Made by a program: the position numbers and the translations under genes. A DNA stretch of 50,866 nucleotides from an uncultured Gemmatimonadota bacterium (GTDB lineage: Bacteria; Latescibacterota; UBA2968; UBA8231). Every line of letters begins with the position of its first letter. Position 1 is the stretch's first letter. Of this stretch, positions 43,551 through 50,866 are shown piece after piece. The notes under the pieces are model-generated. The model saw nothing but the letters and a program-made list of their open reading frames with translations, had not been told where the DNA came from and searched no databases. The DNA lies in NCBI GenBank assembly GCA_903893785.1, contig CAITNQ010000450.1, forward strand, positions 1-50,866, read 5' to 3'.

Positions 43551-45713
43551 TCAGCGGGTTGGTGCCGGCGCCGCTGTGCCGGCCATGGCAGGGCGTGAAT
43601 ACACCACCTCGAGCCGGGCGCTGGCCAAGATGGTGCCTTCCATGGCATGGAGCAGTACCTCTCGCGTGACCTGGGTGGCTTCGACCGGCGGTGCCGCTGG
43701 CGCCGACAGGGCGTAGACCGTGTATACGTAGGTCTTCGGCCCCGGCCCTTTGGAGTGGGGGGGCGCGTATTCGCACCGTCCGTTGACGCTGTTATTGCCC
43801 AGAACACCTATTCCCTGGACGCCGGCGGCAAGGTCAGTGGTATGGACGGGGATCCCGTAGAGCAGCCAGTACCACTTGGTCTCGCCGTCGGGCGCCACGT
43901 GGTGCATGATCACCGCGTACCCTTTGGTCCCTGCGGGTGCACCCGACCACGTCAGCGGCAGGGTGAGGCCAGCGCCATCGCCGGTGTATTCCACCGGCAG
44001 CTTGCCGCCGGCGGACACGGCCGGGCTGGTGAGAACGAAACCTGCGCTGCCGGAGGGGTTGGCGGCGCGGGGTTCCGCGTGGGCGGTCGCCTCAGTGGGC
44101 GGTGCCGTTCGCCGGCGGCCCCCTGTCGTCACGTCAGAGTCGGCTTCGGCGAAGAAGCAATCGGTGCTGCCAATAGCGGGCATATCGATCGCCCGCGAGT
44201 ACAGGTAGGCACCCCGACACACGAACCTGGCATCGAGGTGGCGCAGTGCCAGCAGCGTCCGACGCTGATCGGCGGTGAGTGTGCGCGCAACGTCGGCGAA
44301 GGTTGTGGCGTACATCCACGAGATGTCGCCGTCCAGCTCGCCGTACCGTCGCGCCAGGGCCTGCACCGCCACGGTGTCGACCTCGCCTTCGCGCATGAAA
44401 CGCCGCAACTGGGTGGCAATGTCACGCCGCACGCGAACGATTTCCTGCAGGTCCTCGCGCTGCCGGTCCACCAGGGCCTCGACTTGCTGCCGCTGCGCGG
44501 TGTCGAGGGCCGCCAGGAAAGCCTCGCCGCTGTCGCCGGTAAGGGAGGTGCTGATGGAGTAGTTGGCGTTGCCCATCGCCGGGATGTCTTTCATGTAGAA
44601 CGACCCGAAGTAGGTCGCGTGTCGTTCGGGGCAGAAATACACGTCGGCTTCGATGCTGCCGGCATACCAGCTGAGCATCTCGCTGGCGTAGGTCATCACC
44701 GCCACGTGGACTGTCTGGCTCAGGCTCTTCCTGTCCACCTGGTCAGTGACCTCGGGCCAGGTAGAGGAGTCGTCGAAGCGCAGCGCATCCAGTTGCGACT
44801 TCTGCTGCGGGCTCAACGAGCGGATGATACCGCCCAGGACTTGTGCCCGCCGGTAACTGAGGCGGCCATCGATCTCGTACAAACGGGCGGCGTACTGCTT
44901 GACCGCGGCCCGTGACAGGCCTTGGCGGCCGGTCGGCAGTTGGCCCTCAAGGTTGCGGCTGAACGCGGCGACCAAAGGGAAGCGGGTGTAGGCGAACTCG
45001 GTCAGTAGCGGCTCCTGTTCCTTGGCCAGCGCCACCAACTGATCGCGTTGCGCCTGGGTGAGCACGCGGAGGACGCTGTTGGCGGCCCGGGGCACGAAGG
45101 AGGTGTTGTGACCCAGGCCGCGCGTGTCAACGTCGCGCATGTACTGGAAGCCGCAGAAATCCGCCACCTTGCCCGGTGGCAGGAACGTGTTGCAGCCCAT
45201 GTCTCCGGTGAGGAAAGCCAAGCCGTCGAAGGCGATGGTGTTGAGCTGCGCCCGGTCAGAGATGGCCTGCTCGATCGAATACCCGCGGTCTGCGGCTCGG
45301 TCCATGCCAGGCGCGGCGTTCGTTGTCGGCGTTGACGTGCCAGCGGCATCGTCACGCCGCGGTGAAGCCGCGCCAGAGGCGTCGGCGTTGGGTCGGTTCG
45401 GCGGTGGGTCGAGGGCGCCGATGCGTTCGGGGCTGAACCCGGCGGCGCGAATCGCTGCCTGCAGGCCGGGCCCTTGGCGCAATCCGGCCGCTCGGAAGGC
45501 CTCGTTGATCGCCTTGGCATCGGCGGCCGTCAGCGTGGTGCTGTCATAGGCGGCCAGGATCGTCTTCACCCGCGTCAACTGCTCGGTTGTGACCGCGGTC
45601 TGGTTGGACGGCAGCGGAGCCTGGGTGGCTGCCGGTGCAGTCTGCGACTAGGCCGCGGCGATCAGGCCAAGGGCGAGCAGCGGGGCTAGAAGGGGACGAG
45701 TCGCGCGGTTCAT
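43551..45713 (-). CDS. Exported fusion of repeated LTxxQ-like domains and a PEBP (YbhB/YbcL) domain; amber codon in the signal peptide
   Basis: From ATG 45713 (GGAGGCGCCC ahead) the frame reads a signal peptide ending LALGLIAAA, then TAG at codon 22 (45650-45648), then SQTAPAATQ and an unbroken 698-codon frame to 43551. Changing TAG to CAG would restore a normal protein. Residues about 45-95 form a small helical unit (LTAADAKAINEAFRAAGLRQ). A region of about 370 residues contains two copies of a helical domain with LTQAQRDQL, LSPQQKSQL and LTADQRRTL, like Spy/CpxP LTxxQ motifs, and YFCPERHATYFGSFYMKDI. The C-terminal 170 residues are a PEBP domain (TLPLTWSGAPAGTKGYAV). Paralogous regions occur at 47848-50025. 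A TTG at 45578 would give a version without the signal peptide. Confidence 0.75.
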
Positions 45714-45826
45714 GGGCGCCTCCGTGGTTTCAGGGTCAGCGTCGCGGCACTGACATTGAGACGCCCTCAGGCGGCGGGTCCTGCGGGTCATTTCCGTGGT
45801 TACGGCAAATAGCCTCCGCGGCGCCC

Positions 45827-45868
45827 AAAAGGAGGCGCTGGCGTGGGTTGCCCTCGCGCCAGCGCCTT
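45827..45868 (-). terminator. Rho-independent terminator after the CpxP-like gene
   Basis: On the minus strand GGCGCTGGCG and CGCCAGCGCC (plus positions 45857-45866 and 45834-45843) make a perfect 10-bp stem, followed by TCCTTTT. It lies about 65 bases after the CpxP-like stop and 115 before the fused gene, suggesting separate transcripts. Confidence 0.7.
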
Positions 45869-45929
45869 CCCGCCCCTGCCGGCCGTAAAGCCGGCGCCCG
45901 GGGCCGCGTTCGGTTGTTCGCCCGCTTGG

Positions 45930-46784
45930 TTACCGCGCCTCGGCGTTGCGTGGCGGCGGCGCCTGGCCGTCGCGCGGTGGCGGGGGTGCCTGGCCTTCCC
46001 GCGGTGGCGGGGGGGCCTGACCGTCCCGCGCTGGTTTCTGGCCGTCGGACGGTGGCGGGGGTTCCTGGCCTTCCCGCGGCGGCGGTGGCTGGCCGTCCTG
46101 TGGCGGCGACGGTTTGCCATCTCGGGGCGGCGGGACCTGGCCTTGCTGTACTGGGGGGGCTCCGCCGTCTTGCGCCGACGGCGCCTGACGGTCGTCGGGC
46201 GACACCACGAGCCCGCCGGACGCCGTGGGCGACACCGGGCCCCCGGGTGCCGGCGGCACGCCACCCGGGGTCGGCACCTGCACCTGCGTCGGCGGCGCAT
46301 TGCCTTCTGGGCTTCTGCGTCCGGGCCCCATGAAGAGCTCCAGGAGCAGCGAGCGAAGCTTGTCCACCTGTTCGCGTCCGCACAGCGTCTGCAGTTCCGC
46401 AAAGTGGTGGAAGGTCAACAGCTCAAGCTCGAACTGGCGCTGGGCAATCGCTCGGGCCGCCTCCTGGGCCCTTGCCGTGTCAGGTGCTGCCTCGAGCAGT
46501 TGCCGCGATAACTGCTCCTGCTTTAGATCGTTGATTTCCTGGCGGAGGCGCCGAATCTGCTCAGCATGCCGTTGCCGGAGTTGCCTGAACTGGTGCACCT
46601 GCTCGTCGCTGAGGGCCAGCTCAGACTGCAGGAAACGGCCGATAGCCTGCTCGTCGGGGCGGGTGGACGCACTGACCGCGCTGGACCCCGCCCAAGGGTG
46701 GAGCCACATGACCGCCAGAGAAATCAGGTTGAGCGTCACCAACAGGCCGATGACCCAGAGCAACAGCCTCCGATTGCCCGCCAT
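45930..46784 (-). CDS. CpxP/Spy-like periplasmic protein with a Pro-rich repeat tail
   Basis: A 284-residue protein. Residues 7-28 (LLLWVIGLLVTLNLISLAVM) form one membrane anchor or uncleaved signal. Residues 45-150 are long amphipathic helices of the kind in CpxP, ZraP and Spy (LALSDEQVHQFRQLRQRHAE, then LTFHHFAELQTLCGREQVDK), which bind unfolded proteins or metals. From about 165 to 284 the chain is Pro/Gly-rich and consists of imperfect DGQxPPPPREGQ repeats. The protein probably senses or buffers envelope stress. ATG 46784 has GGGAGGG. It is downstream of an ECF sigma factor and a small membrane protein and ends before a terminator. Confidence 0.82.
   Translation of the reverse strand: MAGNRRLLLWVIGLLVTLNLISLAVMWLHPWAGSSAVSASTRPDEQAIGRFLQSELALSDEQVHQFRQLRQRHAEQIRRLRQEINDLKQEQLSRQLLEAAPDTARAQEAARAIAQRQFELELLTFHHFAELQTLCGREQVDKLRSLLLELFMGPGRRSPEGNAPPTQVQVPTPGGVPPAPGGPVSPTASGGLVVSPDDRQAPSAQDGGAPPVQQGQVPPPRDGKPSPPQDGQPPPPREGQEPPPPSDGQKPARDGQAPPPPREGQAPPPPRDGQAPPPRNAEAR
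45936..46170 (-). repeat. Proline-rich tandem repeats in the CpxP-like gene
   Basis: About seven imperfect copies of a roughly 30-base unit encode DGQAPPPPREGQ-like segments (DGQPPPPREGQ, DGQAPPPPREGQ, DGQAPPPPRDGQ). The nearest copies are nearly identical, suggesting recent expansion. Bounds are approximate. Confidence 0.7.
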
Positions 46785-46803
46785 GGAACCCTCCCTGTAC
46801 CGG

Positions 46804-47115
46804 TCAGAACGCGTTATCGCTGGCGTACAGCGCGTATTCCTGGGCCCAAGCCACCAGGAGTTCCTGGCGGGTGGCCGTAGATTGATCCGGCGGCCGCAGA
46901 TAGGTGGCCACGGTGAGCAGATTCACCACCAGCAGGCAGCCGAGGGCTACCGGCCGGACCAGCGGCCCGAACCCGAACCGGGCCGTCCGCCCCGATGACG
47001 CCCGAATGCGCGCCTGCACCCGCGTGGCGAAGAACGGGCTTGCGGTCAACCGTTCGGCCTGGTCCCAGCACTGCAGCGTCTGCTCGACTTCGTGCCCAAC
47101 GCGTTTCTGATCCAT
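46804..47115 (-). CDS. Small single-span membrane protein, possible anti-sigma factor
   Basis: A 103-residue protein with an N-terminal hydrophilic part of about 55 residues and one membrane helix (VALGCLLVVNLLTVATYL, about 58-75), then a short external tail. It follows the ECF sigma gene by 64 bases and precedes the CpxP-like gene by 19, the place usual for a cognate anti-sigma factor. No zinc-binding motif (HxxxCxxC) is present and no sequence match is claimed. ATG 47115 follows CGAGGCAACC. The role is inferred only from gene order and topology. Confidence 0.65.
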   Translation of the reverse strand: MDQKRVGHEVEQTLQCWDQAERLTASPFFATRVQARIRASSGRTARFGFGPLVRPVALGCLLVVNLLTVATYLRPPDQSTATRQELLVAWAQEYALYASDNAF

Positions 47116-47179
47116 GGTTGCCTCGTCTCGGTGCGCGAACCTGATCCGGCGCCGCGGCGCCCGGCCGCGGTTGGTTCCG

Positions 47180-47815
47180 TCAATCCAGGTCGGCGTAGTG
47201 CCGCCGCAGCTTCTTCTCCAGATTGGCCAGGGCACGGTGGATGAGCGACTCCACGGCCGGTATGGTCGTCTCCATCGCCGCCGCGACCTCGGCGTAGCTC
47301 AATCCCTCGTACTTGGTCAGTGTGATGGCCACCCGTTGCGTTTCCTTGAGCGATGCCACGGCTTCCTCAAGTAGCCGAACCCGTTCTGCGTCGACCAGTC
47401 CGGTCAGCGGGTCGCTGCCATGGGCGGCGGGCAGTTCGGGTTCGGCCTCCTCGAGGCGGAGCAGGCGGCGAACCTGCCCCAACCTGCGCTTGCGTTTCGT
47501 CCGCCGCACCGCATCGAGCGACTTCCGTACGGCGATGCTGTAGATCCAAGTGCTCAACTGGGCTTCGCCGCGGAACCCGGGGAGCGACCGGTGGACCTCG
47601 ACAAAAACCTCCTGCGCCACGTCCTCCGCATCCTGGCGATCACGAACAAACCGGTACGCGATGTTCAGGACGCGGTCTTGCAGCTGCGTCACCAGGGCAC
47701 CGAAGGCCGCAGCATCGCCTTGCCTGAGCGGTTCCAGCAGCTCGTCTGCTGCCGGGCAGGGCCGCGTCGGTTCGTGGCTGGCGGATCCGTCGGTGTCGTT
47801 CACGGCGAAAGGCAC
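47180..47815 (-). CDS. ECF-family RNA polymerase sigma factor
   Basis: A 211-residue sigma-70 family protein with regions 2 and 4 only. Region 2 spans about residues 25-105 (FRGEAQLSTWIYSIAVRKSL, preceded by RDRQDAEDVAQEVFVEVHRS). Region 4 is LKETQRVAITLTKYEGLSYA followed by EVAAAMETTIPAVESLIHRA, the helix-turn-helix that reads the -35 element. It likely directs transcription of envelope-stress genes, including the CpxP-like and LTxxQ-PEBP genes around it. The start is GTG 47815; GTG 47803 downstream is also possible. It lies 32 bases after the lipoprotein gene 47848-49368. Confidence 0.93.
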   Translation of the reverse strand: MPFAVNDTDGSASHEPTRPCPAADELLEPLRQGDAAAFGALVTQLQDRVLNIAYRFVRDRQDAEDVAQEVFVEVHRSLPGFRGEAQLSTWIYSIAVRKSLDAVRRTKRKRRLGQVRRLLRLEEAEPELPAAHGSDPLTGLVDAERVRLLEEAVASLKETQRVAITLTKYEGLSYAEVAAAMETTIPAVESLIHRALANLEKKLRRHYADLD

Positions 47816-47847
47816 CCTGGGTTTGGCTGGATGCGGTTCAGGTGGCT

Positions 47848-49368
47848 CTACTCGAACAGCCCGTCGGAACTGGGGATTGCCGGCATTGGGATGGCTTGGG
47901 AGTACAGGTAGGCCCCGGATGGATGCGCCAGTTCGCCCAACAGCTCCAGGCGCATGGCCGCCAACTGCGTCTTCTGGCTGTCGCTCAGGCTGCTGCGCAC
48001 GGCCGCGAAGTGAGTCGCCAACTGGTAGATGATCTCGCCATCGAGCGAGCCGTATTGCTGCATCAGCCCGGCGACAGTGCCCGGGTCTGCCGTACCACCA
48101 CTGAGGAACTGGCGCAACTGGGTAGCGACCTGCCGGCGCGTGGCCACGATGTTGAGCAGCGAGGGCCGCTGGATGTCCACCAGGCCGCTGATCAGCTGTG
48201 CCTGCGCCGGTTCCAGGCTGGCCAGCATTGCGTCGCCCAAGTTGCCCGTCATGTCGGTGGGAATGGCATACGTGGGGTCACTCATGGCGCGGATATCTTT
48301 CAGGTAGAAGGACCCGAAGTAGGTGCCATGGCGTTCCGGGCAGAAGTACACGTCTGCCTCCACCGAGCCGGCATACCAACTGAACATGTCGGCCGCATAC
48401 GTCATTACGGCTACCTTCGCCGTGCGGTCAAGATGGGCTATGTCCGCGGGTTCGTCGGCCGTCGGCCATTCAAGCATGCCCTTGCCGACCATGGCGTCCA
48501 GCGCCGCGCGCTGGGTGGTGTCCAGCGAGCTGATCAGGGCGCCCATCAGTTCCGCCCGTTCGTAACTGATCTGACCGTCCAAGGCATACAGCTGGGCGGA
48601 GTAGTCGATCACCGCCGCTCGACTCAAGCCCGTGGTTCCCGCGGGCAGGTCGCCCTCGAGCAGTCGGCGGAAGGCGTCCATCAACACGAAACGCCGGTAC
48701 CCATACGCGTCGATCGACTGCACCTGGGACTCGGCCAGGGCCACCAGACGGGCGCGCTGGGCCGCGGTCAGGGTGTTGAGCACGTTCATGGCCGCGCTGG
48801 TAAGGAAGGCCCCGGCGTGGCCCATCTGACTGGGGTCGTTGTCACGCAGGTACTGGAACCCCCAGAAGTCAGCCACCTTGCCGGGGGGGAAGAACGAGTC
48901 AGCCCCCAAGTCTCCGGTGAGGAACGCCAGGGCGTCAAACGCGATCGTCATCCCCTGGGCCTTGTAGGAGACGGCCTGTTCCACGTTGTAGGCCTCGGCC
49001 GCGGCGCTTGGCGACGTGGGGCCGGATGGGTTCTGGCTGTGCTGAGGTGAGCAGGCCAGGGCGCCCTCGACGGTTTCGCAGACCCCGGTTTCCGGGCCGC
49101 TCGCCAAGGTGAACTCGCACGCGGCTGCTTTGTCCTTGCCCACGCAGGCAGCGTATGCCTCCGCCGGTGGCGTGCCGCCGCCGGTCCCCAGCGAATCAGG
49201 TCGCGTGCTGGTGGTATCGACCTTCGTCGTGTCGGGACGGACGCTGGCGGAACTGTCAGTTGAGGCTGTGGGAGACGTCACGGAGTCACTGGTCAGCGGG
49301 TTGTCCGAGGAGCAGGCCGTCAGCCATGCTCCGGTCAGCAGTGCGAGGGGGATCCACTTCGTCTTCAT
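47848..49368 (-). CDS. Lipoprotein with repeated LTxxQ-like helical domains
   Basis: A 506-residue protein. MKTKWIPLALLTGAWLTAC ends in a lipobox (LTAC), so the mature protein begins at Cys19 and is lipid-anchored. Then comes a Ser/Thr-rich linker and a small Cys-rich stretch (CVGKDKAAACEFTL). The remaining 380 residues match the fused protein at 43551 over long blocks: FLTGDLGADSFFPPGKVADF, YFCPERHGTYFGSFYLKDI and GAYLYSQAIPMPAIPSSDG. LTAAQRARL and LSDSQKTQL fit the LTxxQ pattern of Spy/CpxP chaperones. GGTGGAG precedes ATG 49368. It seems to pair with the PEBP lipoprotein 72 bases upstream. Confidence 0.8.
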   Translation of the reverse strand: MKTKWIPLALLTGAWLTACSSDNPLTSDSVTSPTASTDSSASVRPDTTKVDTTSTRPDSLGTGGGTPPAEAYAACVGKDKAAACEFTLASGPETGVCETVEGALACSPQHSQNPSGPTSPSAAAEAYNVEQAVSYKAQGMTIAFDALAFLTGDLGADSFFPPGKVADFWGFQYLRDNDPSQMGHAGAFLTSAAMNVLNTLTAAQRARLVALAESQVQSIDAYGYRRFVLMDAFRRLLEGDLPAGTTGLSRAAVIDYSAQLYALDGQISYERAELMGALISSLDTTQRAALDAMVGKGMLEWPTADEPADIAHLDRTAKVAVMTYAADMFSWYAGSVEADVYFCPERHGTYFGSFYLKDIRAMSDPTYAIPTDMTGNLGDAMLASLEPAQAQLISGLVDIQRPSLLNIVATRRQVATQLRQFLSGGTADPGTVAGLMQQYGSLDGEIIYQLATHFAAVRSSLSDSQKTQLAAMRLELLGELAHPSGAYLYSQAIPMPAIPSSDGLFE

Positions 49369-49440
49369 TGCTCCACCCCTTTCCTCAAGGCGGCTTGGCG
49401 GTTACCAGCCGCGGTCGAGCGTCGTCGTCGCGATGCGGGT

Positions 49441-50025
49441 TCAGGGCCGCGCGTAGGTCACGTGCAAAGCAGCGCTGTCGAGCGTGGTTTGGCTGATGGC
49501 GGCGAGCAACACCGCACGGGTTACCTGCGAACTGGGCACCGTCAGGTGCACGGGACCTGAGACGGCATAGACCGTGTACGTGTAGCTCTTGTCTCCCGGC
49601 CCCTGCGAGCAGGGCGGGGAGTACCCGGTCCGGTCGTTGACGCTGTTGGTGCCCAAGGTGCCGACCCCGGCGACATTCCTGGCCAAGGTGGTCACGGTGG
49701 CAGGGATGTCGTAGAGCACCCAGTACCAATGGATGTCCGTCGGACTGGCCACGTGGTGCATGACCACCGCGTACCCCTCGGTCCCTGCGGGGGCGCCACT
49801 CCAAGCCAGCGGCAGGGTAGCGCTGCTGCCATCGCAGGTGTAGTCGGCGGGCAGGGCGCCCCCCTCGGCCACTGCGGGGCTCGTAAGCACGAAGGGCGCG
49901 GGTGATGCGGTGGAATCGACGCTGCCCCCGGCCGCGACGGCCGCCGTCGGACCCCGATCGCAGGCCGACAACAAGACGGTGCAGAGCAGGGCCAGGCAGG
50001 TTGTGGGTTGAGTCCGCAGTTGCAT
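49441..50025 (-). CDS. PEBP (YbhB/YbcL) family lipoprotein
   Basis: A 194-residue protein. A signal ending VLLSAC gives a lipobox Cys at about 22. Residues 45-194 form a phosphatidylethanolamine-binding-like domain: FVLTSPAVAEGGALPADY, TLPLAWSGAPAGTEGYAVVM, HWYWVLYDIPATVTTLARN, VGTLGTNSVNDRTGYSPPC and SYTYTVYAVSG. The DPDAP segment of typical PEBPs reads HHVASPTD here, as in the C-terminal domain of the fusion at 43551. Such proteins can bind small anions or phospholipids; the function here is unknown. ATG 50025 has CGGAGTG upstream. It is the first gene of the minus-strand envelope module. Confidence 0.85.
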   Translation of the reverse strand: MQLRTQPTTCLALLCTVLLSACDRGPTAAVAAGGSVDSTASPAPFVLTSPAVAEGGALPADYTCDGSSATLPLAWSGAPAGTEGYAVVMHHVASPTDIHWYWVLYDIPATVTTLARNVAGVGTLGTNSVNDRTGYSPPCSQGPGDKSYTYTVYAVSGPVHLTVPSSQVTRAVLLAAISQTTLDSAALHVTYARP

Positions 50026-50765
50026 GTCGGCACTCCGGTAAGGGCCGTGTGGGTCCGCGTTGGCCGGCCCGGTTGCGCGTGCCGGGGCCGCCGCTCGGCG
50101 TTGGCGGCCGCTGACGCGGCCGTCCGCAGGGCCTGCTGGCGGCGGTCCGGACCGCGCCCCCTGCTGTTTATTTGGACGCCGGTACCGATGCTGACCAGCG
50201 GCCCGGCCGGCGGAAGGCCTGCCGTTTTTGTTGGTCAGCCCGCAGCGGGGGGTGCCGCCAAGCCAAGCCGGCTGGCGAGGCGGCGCCGGCCTGCCGGCGC
50301 GGTGGCGGGCAGCGGCGGCGGCTGGGCGGAAAATCACCCCCGTCCGGAGTTGCCTGATGCCCCTGGCCCGGAACGAATGACGGTCCGTCCGCGCGTCCCG
50401 GCCTCCGTCGCCTGCCGATGGGAACGGCGGCGGGTTCATCGTCCGCCGGGAGGGCGCCGCTGCTGCGGCGGCGCTTCAGGCGGCGCTGTCAGCTACGATG
50501 GCCCGAGGCCATGGAAGTGTGGCGCGTGTCTCGGGGCACTTCCACGGCGCGGCGGCGAGGGAACCGGCAAGGGCACGCTATGGATGCAGGGGACCGGGGT
50601 GAGCGGCGGGACCCGGCCGGCGCAGGGCGCCGGGTCGCGTGGTTTTGGTCTGGCGCGCAGGTCCTGGATCGGGTCGGCACGGCACCGACCGGCTGGCGCG
50701 CCCCAAACGCCCGAAGTGGCTGCGCCGCGTGCACGTGGGGTGCGCACGAGCCCCCTGCCGCCCAG
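50026..50765. other. 740-base intergenic region without a supported gene
   Basis: Open frames run through it on both strands, but their translations are Arg/Gly/Pro-rich and none has a plausible start with ribosome binding site or a recognisable domain. It should contain the promoter of the PEBP gene. An AT-rich patch at about 50165-50175 on the minus side (AAATAAACAG) is the only lower-GC spot. It could also hold a small RNA, but I see no hairpin to support one. Confidence 0.5.
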
Positions 50766-50810
50766 GCAAAAAGAAAGCGCAACCTCTTGTCTGGCAAGAG
50801 GTTGCGCTTT
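50766..50810 (-). terminator. Rho-independent terminator of the initiator-tRNA gene
   Basis: AAAGCGCAACCTCTTG (50774-50789) and CAAGAGGTTGCGCTTT (50795-50810) form a perfect 16-bp stem with a 5-base loop. On the minus strand the stem is followed by CTTTTTGCC. It lies just past the 3' end of the tRNA, so it ends that transcript; it also shields the upstream PEBP region. Confidence 0.92.
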
Positions 50811-50818
50811 CACATGAT

Positions 50819-50866
50819 TGGTAGCGGGGGTAGGATTTGAACCTACGACCTTTGGGTTATGAGCCC
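50819..50866 (-). tRNA. Initiator tRNA-fMet (CAT), 3' part, cut by window edge
   Basis: Read on the minus strand, the sequence runs from the anticodon stem to an encoded CCA end. The anticodon loop is CTCATAA, flanked by GGG and CCC: three G-C pairs in the anticodon stem mark an initiator rather than an elongator tRNA-Met. The T arm is GTAGG-TTCAAAT-CCTAC with a perfect stem, and the acceptor 3' strand is CCCCGCT followed by A and CCA. The first 28 or so bases, including the D arm and the usual unpaired first position, lie outside the window. Confidence 0.93.

Noticed and set aside
45713..49500. A shared ECF-type promoter (GTAACC) before envelope-module genes
   Set aside because: GTAACC occurs upstream of 49368 and near 45800, but the spacing to the genes leaves no room for a proper -10 and the motif is short; not convincing.
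50026..50765. Long open frames on both strands between the PEBP gene and the tRNA
   Set aside because: Their products are Arg/Gly/Pro-rich with no family likeness, and no ribosome binding site or start context was seen; high GC content makes such frames likely by chance.
1..50866. CRISPR arrays, insertion sequences, prophage or integrative elements
   Set aside because: No repeat-spacer series, transposase, integrase or att-like duplication was found. Repeats seen are coding or hairpin repeats.

Overview
The window is high-GC, densely coded bacterial chromosome with strong AGGAGG-type ribosome binding sites and many GTG starts. Apolipoprotein N-acyltransferase, two lipobox proteins and a CpxP/Spy-like protein point to a diderm (Gram-negative-type) envelope. 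The many Gfo/Idh/MocA oxidoreductases, xylose-isomerase-like TIM barrels, a DUF4091/GH123-like protein, a SUMF1-fold protein and a TrpB2 suggest a Planctomycetota-, Armatimonadota- or Latescibacterota-like lineage. That placement is inference from gene content. No rRNA, IS element, prophage or CRISPR array is visible.

Layout. 1-5230 (minus): a run of mnmA, a Gfo/Idh/MocA protein, an M29 aminopeptidase, a GT4 glycosyltransferase and an edge-truncated sugar isomerase. 5451-9913 (plus): a VOC protein, a DUF4091 protein, a response regulator and an ATPase-type sensor kinase whose phosphoacceptor His is Asp. 10086-17249 (plus): Nudix, amidase, class I glutamine amidotransferase-like protein, tandem alpha/beta hydrolase, LysR regulator, divergent seryl-tRNA synthetase. 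17321-18127 (minus): a SUMF1-fold protein lacking the FGE cysteines. 18438-24528 (plus): an operon of NAD-epimerase-like protein, M14-like deacylase, 6-phosphofructokinase, GDPD-like protein and a divergent sugar kinase. 24612-27589 (minus): D-aminoacylase-like amidohydrolase overlapping an unrecognised protein. 27818-30591 (plus): a coupled MoxR ATPase and a large TraB/ChaN-like unknown. 30742-41218 (plus): a ten-gene sugar-acid catabolic cluster behind a good sigma-70-type promoter. 41262-50025 (minus): lnt, a small region-4-like HTH protein and an envelope module. 50819-50866 (minus): the 3' part of an initiator tRNA, followed by a textbook terminator.

How the genes work together. The 30.7-41.2 kb cluster looks like uptake (MFS) and breakdown of a sugar or sugar acid: Gfo/Idh dehydrogenases, TIM-barrel isomerase, enolase-superfamily dehydratase, lactonase-like hydrolase and a KDG-type kinase. 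The 43.5-50 kb module holds an ECF sigma factor, a small membrane protein, a CpxP-like protein with a Pro-rich tail, and two families (a repeated LTxxQ-like helical domain and a PEBP domain). These two families occur once as separate lipoproteins and once fused in one exported protein. It is the best candidate for an undescribed system. The fused gene has an in-frame amber codon at its predicted signal-peptide cleavage point.
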